From assembly GCA_048465415.1 (NCBI GenBank), contig DBFWLO010000006.1:173039-237038 (forward strand): a stretch of DNA of 64,000 nt, given 5' to 3'. Numbering within the stretch: the first letter of the stretch is position 1; every line of letters begins with the position of its first letter. Below the pieces are notes generated by a model, which was given only the letters and a program-made list of their open reading frames with translations, had not been told where the DNA came from and searched no databases. The translations under genes and the position numbers were made by a program. Positions 42,167 to 51,625 of this stretch are shown here, in pieces. The DNA comes from Scatosoma sp048465415 (GTDB taxonomy: Bacteria; Bacillota; Clostridia; Christensenellales; Borkfalkiaceae).

Positions 42167-43038
42167 GCCATCGGGGCATGGCGCGAAACAGCGATTCCTT
42201 CGTGCAGCTCGGGCCGATCGTGCCTTTTTCGTTCAGCATCAACGTGTTGTATACGGGCTACGAGAAGTGCGATCCGCTGCATTTTGCGGGGCCGTGCTAT
42301 AAAAAGGCCTATCTTCTGCATATCGTCCTGGGCGGCAAGGGGGTGTTTTGCTGCAACGGCAGGGAATACCTGCTGCAAAAGGGGGATATGTTTTTGGTGA
42401 GTCCCACCGATTATATTTTCTATCAGGCGGACGAGAAGGATCCCTGGGAGTATCGCTGGATCAAATTCGACGGCAATTCCCTCAAATATCTCTTCGAGAA
42501 CGCGGGCGTCAACAAGCAGGTCTTTACCGTCCGAGACGAAGAACAGTTTGAAAAAACGGTGAAATATTTTGAAGAAGTATTCGAGCTGATGCGGGACGAA
42601 ATCGCGCCCTATCTGCGGGCGACGGGAATGTTCTATTTGCTGCTCGGCTGGTTTTTAAAAAATTTCGGGGAAGCGAGACAGATTCCCGAGGACAGAATGA
42701 GTTTTGTAAAAATCCTCAATTATGTCAACCACCATTTCGTCGAAGATATAAACATGGACGTAATCGCCGACATTTCCAACTACAACCGCAGCCATATCTA
42801 TAAGCTCTTCATGAAAAATATGGGGTGTTCGCCGAAAGAATATATCAATACCTTGCGTCTGGATCTAGCTTGTGAAATGCTGCACGAAACGGGTTACGCC
42901 ATCAACGAAGTGAGCGCGAAGGCGGGTTTTAAAAATTATATCAGCTTCGTCAACGCCTTTAAAAAGAAGTACGGCGTGCTGCCGACGCAGTACAGAAAGA
43001 ACGAGGAGCAGAACAACAAGGAAGTGGTCAAACCATGA
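42163..43038 (+). CDS. AraC-family transcriptional regulator with cupin sensor
   Basis: A 291-residue DNA-binding protein. The N-terminal cupin-like sensor domain (about 25-170, HIVLGGKGVFCCNGREYLLQKGDMFLVSP) is followed by two helix-turn-helix units (about 185-285; MDVIADISNYNRSHIYKLFMKNMGCSPKEYI). ATG 42163 forms ATGA with the GH42 stop and has AAGGAG upstream, so a longer upstream open frame is not used. Its own stop overlaps the first permease in the same way. It probably activates this operon in response to its sugar. Confidence 0.9.
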   Translation: MSHRGMARNSDSFVQLGPIVPFSFSINVLYTGYEKCDPLHFAGPCYKKAYLLHIVLGGKGVFCCNGREYLLQKGDMFLVSPTDYIFYQADEKDPWEYRWIKFDGNSLKYLFENAGVNKQVFTVRDEEQFEKTVKYFEEVFELMRDEIAPYLRATGMFYLLLGWFLKNFGEARQIPEDRMSFVKILNYVNHHFVEDINMDVIADISNYNRSHIYKLFMKNMGCSPKEYINTLRLDLACEMLHETGYAINEVSAKAGFKNYISFVNAFKKKYGVLPTQYRKNEEQNNKEVVKP

Positions 43039-43976
43039 AAAGATCATTGTACGCCGAAAAAAGTTTTATCGGAAAGCTCGGAAGGGATATCAAACAGAAT
43101 ACGGGATTGTATTTGTTGATTCTGCCCGCGTTCGCCTTTTTAATCCTGTTTGCTTACGTGCCCATGTACGGCGTCGTGCTCGCTTTCAAGGATTACGACT
43201 CGACGCTCGGCATCATGGGCAGCGCCTGGATCGGCTGGGAGAATTTCAGCCGCTTCTTCAAGGGCTTCTATTTCTCGGAAGTGCTTTTGAACACGCTGTT
43301 CATCAGTTTATACAGTCTTTTGGTCGGCTTCGTCTTTCCCGTCGCTTTGGCCCTCATGCTCAACTGCGTCGATAACCTCCGTTTCAAAAAAACGATTCAG
43401 ATGGTCTCGTACGCTCCGTATTTCATATCCGTCGTCGTCATCGTCGCTATGATCAACGTCTTTTTCGATCCTACGACGGGGCTTTGGAATAAGTTTTTGA
43501 GACTGTTTGACGAAACCGCGTCCGTCGATCTCTTAACGTCGGCGAAGGCGTTCAAATCTCTTTACGTATGGAGCGGGCTTTGGCAGTCGCTGGGGTGGAG
43601 CTGTATCATTTATATCGCGGCTTTGAGCGGAGTTTCGCCCGAACTATACGAAGCCGCGACCATCGACGGTGCAACAAAAATACATAAGATACGCTATATA
43701 GATCTTCCTTCGATTTTACCCACCATGATCACGCTTTTGATCCTTTCTATGGGCAGCGTTTTGTCGGTAGGGTTTGAAAAAGTCTACCTCATGCAAAACG
43801 ACAGCAATCTTTCCTCTTCCGAAGTAATTTCCACCTATGTCTACAAGAAAGGCCTTCTTTCTTCCGACTACGGCTTCGGTACGGCGGTGGGGCTGTTCAA
43901 TTCCGTCATCAATTTCGTCTTGCTCGCTTCGGTGAATTTTACGGCGAAAAAAATGACCGATTACAGTATCTGGTAA
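43035..43976 (+). CDS. LplB-type ABC sugar permease
   Basis: A 313-residue permease with six predicted helices. The opening NTGLYLLILPAFAFLILFAYVPMYGVVLAFKDYD is characteristic of the LplB/YtcP group that imports complex oligosaccharides such as those released from pectin. The EAA loop reads EAATIDGATKIHKIRYIDLP. ATG 43035 overlaps the araC-type gene by four bases. It pairs with the next gene. Confidence 0.9.
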   Translation: MKRSLYAEKSFIGKLGRDIKQNTGLYLLILPAFAFLILFAYVPMYGVVLAFKDYDSTLGIMGSAWIGWENFSRFFKGFYFSEVLLNTLFISLYSLLVGFVFPVALALMLNCVDNLRFKKTIQMVSYAPYFISVVVIVAMINVFFDPTTGLWNKFLRLFDETASVDLLTSAKAFKSLYVWSGLWQSLGWSCIIYIAALSGVSPELYEAATIDGATKIHKIRYIDLPSILPTMITLLILSMGSVLSVGFEKVYLMQNDSNLSSSEVISTYVYKKGLLSSDYGFGTAVGLFNSVINFVLLASVNFTAKKMTDYSIW

Positions 43977-43988
43977 GGAGGTACGGGA

Positions 43989-44912
43989 ATGGAAAAAATA
44001 ACGGAACCTATCCGTAAAAAAAGAAAGATCCAAAAGTGCAGAGCGGACAAAATTTTCGACGCGGTCAACTATTCGGTACTTTCCGTGCTTCTGGTGATCT
44101 TTCTCTATCCTCTGATCTTCGTACTCAGCGCTTCGATCACCAAACCGAGCGAGGTTTTATACGGCAAAATGTGGCTGTTTCCCACCTCTTTCTATTTCGA
44201 CGGTTATCGGGAGATCCTCAAATACGGCGATCTTTGGACGGGATATCTGAATACGATCGTCATCGTCGCGGCGGGAACGTTGCTGAGCATGCTGGTGACA
44301 TTCGCGGCGGGATACGCATTGAGCAGAAAGGATTTCTACGCGAAAAAATTCTTTATGATGATTTTCGTGTTTACGATGTTCTTCGGCGGCGGGCTTATTC
44401 CCACCTATCTGCTCATTTCCAAGACGCTGAACATGTACGACTCGCTCGCGGCGCTGATCATTCCCTCCGCAGTCTCGGTGTGGAACATCGTGCTGATCCG
44501 TACTTACTATTTATCGAGTCTGCCGGGGGATTTGTTGGAAGCGGCGAAGATCGACGGCTGCAACAACGTAAAGTTTTTTATATCGATCGCTTTGCCTCTC
44601 TCGGGGCCTATTTTGGCCGTCATCGCCCTCTATAACGTCGTGGGGCGCTGGAATTCCTATTTCGACGCGTTGATCTATATGTCCACGCCCGAGAAATATC
44701 CCTTGCAGCTGGTGATCCGAAATCTGCTGACGGCCAACGAAGTCGCGAATCTCGATCCCAACGCTGGCGTCATCGAGCTCGAAAACGCGATGCGGGTGGA
44801 GGGAATGAAATACGGCGTCATCATCGTTTCGACGCTGCCGATGCTGTTGATTTATCCGTTCGTGCAGAAGTATTTTATCAAAGGCATCTTCGTCGGTTCT
44901 CTGAAAGGCTGA
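43989..44912 (+). CDS. LplC/YtcP-type ABC sugar permease
   Basis: A 307-residue partner permease. It has six helices, an EAA loop EAAKIDGCNNVKFFISIALP and the C-terminal FIKGIFVGSLKG typical of LplC. AAGGAGG precedes ATG 43989, twelve bases after the LplB-type gene. As in operon 1 there is no ATPase gene nearby, so a shared ATPase is likely. Confidence 0.9.
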   Translation: MEKITEPIRKKRKIQKCRADKIFDAVNYSVLSVLLVIFLYPLIFVLSASITKPSEVLYGKMWLFPTSFYFDGYREILKYGDLWTGYLNTIVIVAAGTLLSMLVTFAAGYALSRKDFYAKKFFMMIFVFTMFFGGGLIPTYLLISKTLNMYDSLAALIIPSAVSVWNIVLIRTYYLSSLPGDLLEAAKIDGCNNVKFFISIALPLSGPILAVIALYNVVGRWNSYFDALIYMSTPEKYPLQLVIRNLLTANEVANLDPNAGVIELENAMRVEGMKYGVIIVSTLPMLLIYPFVQKYFIKGIFVGSLKG

Positions 44913-44937
44913 CGAAGCGGTACAGGAGGAAAACGTT

Positions 44938-46545
44938 ATGTTCAAAAAAATGTTTGCGGCCGCGCTCGCTTTTACGCTGAGCGTATCGGCGGGACTTGCC
45001 GGCTGCGCGAAGAAACAGAAAGAGGTCTATTCCAATCCGCAGGTACTTGCGGAAGCGGGAACCTTTCCTATCCTCAAAGAGGAATACGTCGGTAAGATCA
45101 AGCTCAAACTCATGGGCGCGAACAACGCCGCCATCAACCCCGACTGGGAAAACAATAAATTCTTCCAAAGAATGAAGCGTTTAACCGGCCTGGATTTCAA
45201 ATTTGAAGTGTACGGCGACGATATGTACGCCGAGAAAAAAAGCCTTTCCCTTTCGACCGGGAATAATTTGCCCGATATCTTTTTCAAGGCGAACTTTTCC
45301 AACTACGACGAAGTGACGTACGGCGGAAAATCCCTGCGCAGTCTCAACGATTTAATCGATAATTACGCGCCCAACATCAAAGGGCTCCTCGACGAGAATC
45401 CCGTCGTCAAAAAGAGCGTCACGACGGCGGACGGGAATATCTACGCTCTGCCGACCATTTATACCAATCTACCCGAAGGCATCGAAAACATCATGCGCGG
45501 CTTCTTCTGGATCAATCGGCAATGGCTCAAAGATTTGTCCTTAGAGATGCCCGAAACGCCCGATGAGTTTTTGAACGTCATGCGCGAGTTTAAGAAGAAA
45601 AAATGCACGGCGCAGAACGCCTATCCTTTGGCGATCGCGGGCATGGACGATCTTTTGAAACTCTTCAATTTCTTCGGACTCGATCTCGCACAGTACTGGG
45701 TACAGGCGGCGGAAGGGGACAAGGAATTGATCTTCGGCCCCAAAACGGAAGCCTTTAAAGAAGCGCTCCGATTTATCCGTACGCTCTATACGGAAGGGCT
45801 CATGAATCCCAACTGGTCCACCATGACCGCTTCGCAGATGAGCGCGACGGGCAGCTCGGGCGACTATTACGGCTGCTTCGTCAACGCCGCGCCGCAGTAC
45901 GTCGTGGGATTCGGGAAGATGTATCAGTATACGACGCTCAACCCGATCGGCAAACAGGGCTCCGAGGCCGGGTTCTGGGGCGCGACGCACCCCGTCCAGC
46001 GCGGCTGTTTCGCGATCACCACGGAGTGCGAATACCCCGAGGCGGCGATACGCTGGATAGATTCTCTGTACGATACCGATTCCGTATACGGGCTTTGGGC
46101 GATCATCGGCGAAGAAAATCAGGAATGGAAATGGCTCGACGAAGACAAAACGCAGTGGAAATCCACCGTTTCCGATCAGGAGTATTCCAAGATCATGGCC
46201 ACGACGATCATTCAGACGGGCGACGGCATGCCTTACGCCGTCGACGAAGAGTTCTGGTCGAAACAACAGACGGCGACCGATCTCTATACCCGCCCCCTTC
46301 GCGACGCGCAGATGAAGCACGGGAAGGTCGGGTATCCCAACGTCTATTTCAGCGCCAAAGAACTCAAAGAAATGAGCGATCTGGCCGCCGATATCAACAG
46401 CTACGTCAACCGTTTCATCGCAAGCTCCGTCTCTACGAAAAATTATATCGAGGAGAACTGGACGGATTTCACTTCCTTCCGTCGTTTGCAGCTCGAAAGG
46501 TATTTGCAGCTCCTGCAAGAACGATTTGACGCGTTTAACGCGTAA
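44938..46545 (+). CDS. LplA-type extracellular sugar-binding lipoprotein
   Basis: A 535-residue binding protein with signal peptide and lipobox LAGC (Cys22). It is long for family 1 binding proteins, as usual for the LplA group. The mature region includes LKLMGANNAAINPDWENNKFF, NLPDIFFKANFS and GFFWINRQWLKDL. CAGGAGGAAAACGTT precedes ATG 44938. It delivers substrate to the two preceding permeases; the ligand is probably a galactose-containing oligosaccharide, judged only from the GH42 neighbour. Confidence 0.9.
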   Translation: MFKKMFAAALAFTLSVSAGLAGCAKKQKEVYSNPQVLAEAGTFPILKEEYVGKIKLKLMGANNAAINPDWENNKFFQRMKRLTGLDFKFEVYGDDMYAEKKSLSLSTGNNLPDIFFKANFSNYDEVTYGGKSLRSLNDLIDNYAPNIKGLLDENPVVKKSVTTADGNIYALPTIYTNLPEGIENIMRGFFWINRQWLKDLSLEMPETPDEFLNVMREFKKKKCTAQNAYPLAIAGMDDLLKLFNFFGLDLAQYWVQAAEGDKELIFGPKTEAFKEALRFIRTLYTEGLMNPNWSTMTASQMSATGSSGDYYGCFVNAAPQYVVGFGKMYQYTTLNPIGKQGSEAGFWGATHPVQRGCFAITTECEYPEAAIRWIDSLYDTDSVYGLWAIIGEENQEWKWLDEDKTQWKSTVSDQEYSKIMATTIIQTGDGMPYAVDEEFWSKQQTATDLYTRPLRDAQMKHGKVGYPNVYFSAKELKEMSDLAADINSYVNRFIASSVSTKNYIEENWTDFTSFRRLQLERYLQLLQERFDAFNA

Positions 46546-46558
46546 GGGGGAGGGGAAA

Positions 46559-49447
46559 ATGAAGAGAATATTGGGAGTTATATTAGCGACGGCAATGCTC
46601 TGCGGCGTTGTCCCGCCGGGCGCGGCATGTTCCCAAGACAAAGGAAAAAATAAAGTTTCGGGCGCAGGCTACACGATTGTTTCCGTGAAATCGGCAGACG
46701 GCTACGCGGTGAAGATAAGTAAAAACGGAGTTACGTATTCCACCACCTCGGGCGCGCTCGGCGTGCGGTTCGATAAGAACAGCTTCCGCGCCGACGATCC
46801 CGTCTATGCTTCTTATAAAAGCGTTGTGCCCACGGACGGAGGACTTGTGGGCACAGGCACGGCTTCCTCGGCTTACGGGACGGTTATTTCTTTTGAGGAC
46901 TATTACAGCGTCGCGGGCGACTGCGTCAATGTGGAGAGAAAATTTACGGTCGCCGCCGCCGGCGAGGATTTGGGCTTTTCGACAGAACTGAAACTTACCG
47001 ACGAAAATTCGGGAGGTATTCTGGACAGCGAGTGGTTTATTCCCTCCACCCACTATATCACCGGTAAGCATACGTTTTCGGAAACTTCGACAAGAATGTA
47101 TTTTTCCGGCAGTTCGCTCGTCGTGCCGGCGGACGACGTTTCCGTGCTCATGGCGGCGAGGTATCAGGACGGCAAGTCGTTTTCGCTCCTGGACACGACG
47201 CCGGGATACCGGGAGAATATCATCGCGGACGCCGAGTCCAACGCCACGGTGCTCTATATCGACGAGAATATTAACGTTCCCGGCATTTATATCGGCGCCG
47301 AAGAGGGAAAAGTAAGTATCAGCCATTTATATCCTTCCTACGTCAATAAAAAGGCGGACGTTTACACCTGGCGGCTGCTTCCCGTCAAAGAGGGCCTGAC
47401 GCGCAGCGTGAGTTTCAGCGTGCGCATAGGCGAGGAAAAGGACTACGCCGAAGTGCTGCAAAATAACTGGCGGCGGGCGTACGAGCGCTTCGGTTATGCG
47501 GATAAAAGATACGCCGCCTCCGACGTTTACGAAACGCTGATCGACGCGATCGACCGTTCCTATTCCGCGTCGAATACGTGGGGAAATATCCCCATGTATA
47601 TGACGAATACCGACCATTATTTCCCCGACAGCGGTTTTCTTTACCGCAATCTCGAACTGGCGACGCTGATGCTCAAAGAGGGCAGGGCGCGGAGGGACGA
47701 GAAAATGACCTCGGAAGCGTGGACGGTGATTGAGGATCAGCTGAATAACGATCGCCTGGATACGAAGCTCAGCGCGTATCCGCCCGAAAATTCCGTGTAT
47801 AAACGGGTGTTGTTCGACGGGTTGGGGGCGGCGGTCGAATTGTACGTATACGAGAGCAAAAGCGGCGAAGGGGATCCGCGGTTTTTGAGCGATCTGCTCA
47901 ATTATATCGTCGACAAAGCGGAAAAATATAAGCACGAAAATTCGGCGATGGCATTGAATTTCTATATGCCGCTCTATAAATATCAACAAGAATTGTTTGT
48001 CGATTACAGGGAGGTCGCGCAAAGGATTCTCGAAAAGGCGTACGTAGATACGGAGGACTATAAAGGGTATTACGGCGGCGTGGAGAGCACAAATACGTTC
48101 ATTTCCGTCGCCGAGGATTATATGATACTCTTCCGTGCTTTCCTTGACGCCTACGAGACGGATGGAGGGCAGAAATGGCTGGATAAGGCGATCGTTTTGG
48201 GCGACTATCTCGAAACGTATCAGATGATTCAGCCTTTTGAACTCAATCTGATCGGTTCGACGGGCGCGGAAGGGTATTATCTCGCGTTTATGGGCAACGA
48301 AAGATTTTTAGGACACGGATATATTTTCAACAATACGCAGCACGGAATTCTCGATATTGCGAATACCTCTTCGGTGATCGACTATTATAGATTGTATGAA
48401 TATACGCAGGATAAACATTATCTTGACTTCGCGCAGTCGAAACTCTACAACTCGCTTTTATATGTCAATATGGGCGATAAAGTCGGGTATATGGACGATC
48501 TGGTTCATTCCGCGGGCAAAGGGTTCATGAATGAATTCGTCGGCAATTCCACGTTCAATTCCGGCTATGCGGAAGCGGGTATCCGCGGCGCGGCGCATGA
48601 TTCCAACATCGCTTGGAACGTATGGCAGATCGTTTCCGTATTCGAGTGGTTCAAAGAAAATAAGGGCGGAATTCTGCCCGAAGAAATGAACGCGGAGCTC
48701 ACGCACAATCTGGCGTTCACGAAATACGCCGAGGGAGACGCCGTCAGTCCTATGTTTTCTGCGGCAAAAGCGGTGGACGGCGACGAAAACACCTGTTGGA
48801 AACCGGCGGGCGACAAAAGCGTAATCATCGATCTGAACGAATTTTGTCGGTTGTCGGAGGTAAAGATTTCCGCTTCTTCCGCGGGCGCTTCCGCGACGGT
48901 TTCCTATTCCGCCGACGGCGTTAATTTCACCGGAGAAACACCTGCGACGTTTACCGATAAGACGGGTAAGGCGGAAATAAACGCGGTCGCGCGCTATATA
49001 AAGATCGTTTGCGATACGGAAATCGGCATCTTTGAGATAGCGGTAGAGGGCGTGCCCGTATTTTACGAAACGCTCAGTTACGAAGCCGAAGTCATCGGTT
49101 ATTCGGGAGACTCTTCTCCCGCCGGCTGTCTCGACGAAAGTAACTACAAGACTTCCTGGAATGCGGGCGCAACGGACGCCGCGAGAGAACTTATTTTAGA
49201 TTTCGGCTCGAAGCGCATGATTTTCCAAACGGCCCTGAAACTGAATGGCGTCATGGATTGCGCCTATAGGATCGAGGTTTCCGACGACAACGTGAATTAC
49301 AGGCTCTATGCCGAAGAAACGGGTGGAGTCGATAAGCTGGTTTTCGTGAGCGCGGGATATGCGGAAGCGAGATTTGTGAAACTGACGCTGCTCTCCTCCT
49401 CGGCGGATAACTTTCTCGTAGGCGATTTCAAGGTGATGGGGCATTGA
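46559..49447 (+). CDS. Large exported protein with alpha-helical toroid-like core and two discoidin (F5/8-C) domains
   Basis: A 962-residue exported protein. The signal peptide ends at PPGAAC (possible lipid-modified Cys24, but without the usual Leu at -3). Residues about 30-300 are beta-rich and resemble a supersandwich domain. About 310-715 is helical with repeated Tyr/Trp-rich segments (YMTNTDHYFPDSGFLYRNLE, ESTNTFISVAEDYMILFRAF), like the alpha/alpha barrel of many glycan-active enzymes. The last 240 residues hold two F5/8 type C domains (AVDGDENTCWKP; ESNYKTSWNAG), which usually bind sugars. No established GH family can be named from the residues I can see. ATG 46559 is chosen for the GGGGGAGGGG site and signal peptide. 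It ends the operon. Confidence 0.72.
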   Translation: MKRILGVILATAMLCGVVPPGAACSQDKGKNKVSGAGYTIVSVKSADGYAVKISKNGVTYSTTSGALGVRFDKNSFRADDPVYASYKSVVPTDGGLVGTGTASSAYGTVISFEDYYSVAGDCVNVERKFTVAAAGEDLGFSTELKLTDENSGGILDSEWFIPSTHYITGKHTFSETSTRMYFSGSSLVVPADDVSVLMAARYQDGKSFSLLDTTPGYRENIIADAESNATVLYIDENINVPGIYIGAEEGKVSISHLYPSYVNKKADVYTWRLLPVKEGLTRSVSFSVRIGEEKDYAEVLQNNWRRAYERFGYADKRYAASDVYETLIDAIDRSYSASNTWGNIPMYMTNTDHYFPDSGFLYRNLELATLMLKEGRARRDEKMTSEAWTVIEDQLNNDRLDTKLSAYPPENSVYKRVLFDGLGAAVELYVYESKSGEGDPRFLSDLLNYIVDKAEKYKHENSAMALNFYMPLYKYQQELFVDYREVAQRILEKAYVDTEDYKGYYGGVESTNTFISVAEDYMILFRAFLDAYETDGGQKWLDKAIVLGDYLETYQMIQPFELNLIGSTGAEGYYLAFMGNERFLGHGYIFNNTQHGILDIANTSSVIDYYRLYEYTQDKHYLDFAQSKLYNSLLYVNMGDKVGYMDDLVHSAGKGFMNEFVGNSTFNSGYAEAGIRGAAHDSNIAWNVWQIVSVFEWFKENKGGILPEEMNAELTHNLAFTKYAEGDAVSPMFSAAKAVDGDENTCWKPAGDKSVIIDLNEFCRLSEVKISASSAGASATVSYSADGVNFTGETPATFTDKTGKAEINAVARYIKIVCDTEIGIFEIAVEGVPVFYETLSYEAEVIGYSGDSSPAGCLDESNYKTSWNAGATDAARELILDFGSKRMIFQTALKLNGVMDCAYRIEVSDDNVNYRLYAEETGGVDKLVFVSAGYAEARFVKLTLLSSSADNFLVGDFKVMGH

Positions 49448-49465
49448 GATACGCGCGTTGTATCA

Positions 49466-49505
49466 AAACAGGGCTGTCGTTTATATAAACGGCAGCCCTG
49501 TTTTA
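49466..49505. terminator. Bidirectional terminator
   Basis: AAAACAGGGCTGTCGTTT (49466-49483) pairs with AAACGGCAGCCCTGTTTT (49488-49505), with one G-T pair and A/T runs on both sides. It serves operon 2 on the plus strand and the convergent 3-hydroxyacyl-CoA dehydrogenase gene on the minus strand. Confidence 0.9.
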
Positions 49506-49525
49506 ATGAATATAGGAAAAATGAT

Positions 49526-50479
49526 TCAGACTTTTTTATATTTATAGAAGCCTTCTCCCGACGCCATACCGAGCTTGCCCTCGTCTATATACTTTTTCAG
49601 CATTTTTTCCATGCCTTTGAAATTATAGGGAGCAAGGAAGGAAGGGATTTTCACGTACATGAGAACGATGTTGTAAGCGGTGGTGAGTCCGACCGTATCG
49701 AGAATCTGGAAAGGACCTTTGGGCGCGCCCGTGCCGAGCGTCCAGGCTTTGTCGATGCTTTCGGGATCGGAAATACCGTTCACATAGAGATCCATACCGG
49801 AAAAGAGAAGGGGCACGAGCATGGAATTGAGAAGGTAGCCCGATTTTTCTTTGAGGACGGGAAGGGGAATCATTCTGATCTCCTTCGCAAAGTCCATGAT
49901 CTGATCGAAATACGCTTTGTCCGTCTTGGGCTGGGACATGATCTCGGCAGTGTTATTCTTCCAGATGGAATTGGCAAAGTGGAGGGACAGGAATTTTTCC
50001 GGCCGTCCCGTGTACTTTGCGAATTTCGAGGGAAGGAGGGTAGAAGAATTGGTGACGATAACGGTTTTAGCCGGCAGAAGCGGCGCCAGTCTCTTATAAA
50101 AGGAGATTTTTTCGTCCGCGTTTTCAGCCATCGATTCGATGACGAGGTCCGCGTCCTCGACGGCTTTTTTCATGTCGAGTTCCAGTTTCAGGCCCGCGTA
50201 AGCCTCTTCGACTTTTTTCAGGCACGCTTCCTTGTCAAACGTTTCGTAATCGGCGATGCCTCTCGCCCACACGTTCGGCGTCTGTCCTTCGGGCGTAGCC
50301 ATCTTTTCGATAGTGTCGGTATATACGCGTTTGAGTTCGTCCAGCTTCGGCTGCGTCCGGCCGATGCTTCCTTCGCTTCTTAACCAGACGGTGACGTTAA
50401 AACCGCAATATGCCGCCTGAAAAGCGATCTGGCTTCCCAACACCCCTCCGCCTGCAACAACGACGTTTTTGAGTTTCAT
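49526..50479 (-). CDS. 3-hydroxyacyl-CoA dehydrogenase (3-hydroxybutyryl-CoA type)
   Basis: A 317-residue NAD-dependent enzyme that interconverts 3-oxoacyl-CoA and 3-hydroxyacyl-CoA, a step of butyrate formation or fatty-acid oxidation. The Rossmann motif is GGGVLG near residue 10 (usually GxGxMG), the central catalytic region is LSLHFANSIW (usually HFFNP), and the C-terminal domain includes PKGPFQILDTVGL. The motif changes suggest a divergent member, so the substrate may differ. AAGGAG (on the minus strand) precedes ATG 50479. It stands alone, without the thiolase, crotonase or acyl-CoA dehydrogenase that usually accompany hbd. Confidence 0.85.
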   Translation of the reverse strand: MKLKNVVVAGGGVLGSQIAFQAAYCGFNVTVWLRSEGSIGRTQPKLDELKRVYTDTIEKMATPEGQTPNVWARGIADYETFDKEACLKKVEEAYAGLKLELDMKKAVEDADLVIESMAENADEKISFYKRLAPLLPAKTVIVTNSSTLLPSKFAKYTGRPEKFLSLHFANSIWKNNTAEIMSQPKTDKAYFDQIMDFAKEIRMIPLPVLKEKSGYLLNSMLVPLLFSGMDLYVNGISDPESIDKAWTLGTGAPKGPFQILDTVGLTTAYNIVLMYVKIPSFLAPYNFKGMEKMLKKYIDEGKLGMASGEGFYKYKKV

Positions 50480-50511
50480 AAGTTATGCTCCTTATGTTAA
50501 TTATATCATAA

Positions 50512-50540
50512 TTATACCATTAAAAATTATTATAAGTCAA
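50512..50540 (-). promoter_or_regulatory. Promoter of the 3-hydroxyacyl-CoA dehydrogenase gene
   Basis: On the minus strand TTGACT (50540-50535), a 17-base spacer and TATAAT (50517-50512). Confidence 0.8.
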
Positions 50541-50606
50541 GCCTTTTACAGAATGAAACTCCTTTTTTCTCCGTCTTTGACAAAATAAAAAATGGACGGA
50601 AGCGCA

Positions 50607-50635
50607 TTGACTTTTTCTGGGTACAATGCTATACT
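50607..50635 (+). promoter_or_regulatory. Promoter of the YjbR-domain gene
   Basis: TTGACT (50607-50612), a 17-base spacer and TATACT (50630-50635) with an extended -10 TG. It is divergent from the promoter at 50512-50540. Confidence 0.8.
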
Positions 50636-50715
50636 GAATATAAAAAATTTATGTTGCAAGATTCTCATACAAAGAGCAGGTGTGGAATCGGCGGAAAACA
50701 AGAGGAACCATACTT

Positions 50716-51387
50716 ATGAATATGACAGAAAATATCTTCAAGAGAAAGGCTTTTGACTTTCAAAAACTGATCGCTTACGGCTTCCGACGCACGGATAAAG
50801 GCTTTGAATGGTTTTCGTCGCTGATGGACGGTCAGTTTATGCTTGTCGTAATCGTCTCGGATTCCGGAAAAATAGAAGCGAAAGTACTCGAAACGGAAAC
50901 GGAGGAGGAATATGCTTTATTCCGCGTTGCGGAAGCAAACGGCGCTTTTGTGGGGCAGTTGCGCGCGGAAGCGGAAAACATTCTGTCGGACATCGCGCAG
51001 AACTGTTGTTATATGCAGATCTTTAAAAGTGCGCAGGCGCAGATGGTGATCGATTATGCGCAGAAGCAGTACGCCACCGTTCCCGAATATTTATGGCCGA
51101 AATTTCCCGACAATGCGGTGCTGCGCCGAGCGGACGACAAGAAATGGTATGCGGTGATTCTTACTGTGGAGAGACGAAAATTGGGCTTGGAGGGGGACGA
51201 AAACGTAGAGATTCTCGATTTACGCGTTCGACCGGACGAATTGGAAACTTTCATCGATAAAAAACGCTATTTTTCAGGTTATCATATGAACAAACGGCAT
51301 TGGTATACGATCCTTTTGGACGGATCTTTGCCGGACGAGGAAATCCGGCAACGGATCGACGCGAGTTTCTATTTGCATAAAAAATAA
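50716..51387 (+). CDS. MmcQ/YjbR-domain protein
   Basis: A 223-residue protein. The C-terminal half (about 110-220) has the YjbR plan: YLWPKFPDNAVLRRADDKKWYAVILTV and the end region YHMNKRHWYTILLDGSLPDEEI. The N-terminal 105 residues form an extra domain (KRKAFDFQKLIAYGFRRTDKGFEW) often found fused to YjbR in Firmicutes. The fold binds DNA in some members, but the cellular role is not established. ATG 50716 follows AGAGGA; an upstream in-frame ATG at 50680 has no ribosome binding site. Confidence 0.78.
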   Translation: MNMTENIFKRKAFDFQKLIAYGFRRTDKGFEWFSSLMDGQFMLVVIVSDSGKIEAKVLETETEEEYALFRVAEANGAFVGQLRAEAENILSDIAQNCCYMQIFKSAQAQMVIDYAQKQYATVPEYLWPKFPDNAVLRRADDKKWYAVILTVERRKLGLEGDENVEILDLRVRPDELETFIDKKRYFSGYHMNKRHWYTILLDGSLPDEEIRQRIDASFYLHKK

Positions 51388-51546
51388 TATATATCGGAGG
51401 GCGGAAAACACTTTGCTATATTGCGGAAAAATTATCGGGAATTTAAGAAATAAAAAGTTTTAAAGATTTTTGGACCTATGAAGGAAAGGAAAAAATATCT
51501 ATTTTATCGAAATTAAGGAAATTATGTAAAAAATAAAGAAAAAGCA

Positions 51547-51575
51547 TTGAAGTTTGCAAAGTGGTGTGATATAAT
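51547..51575 (+). promoter_or_regulatory. Promoter of the DUF262 gene
   Basis: TTGAAG (51547-51552), a 17-base spacer and TATAAT (51570-51575), with TG one base upstream of the -10 (extended -10). Confidence 0.7.
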
Positions 51576-51625
51576 ATCTTCAAATAACCTTGATACTTAC
51601 TTTTAAGAGGAAAGGGGAGGAAATT

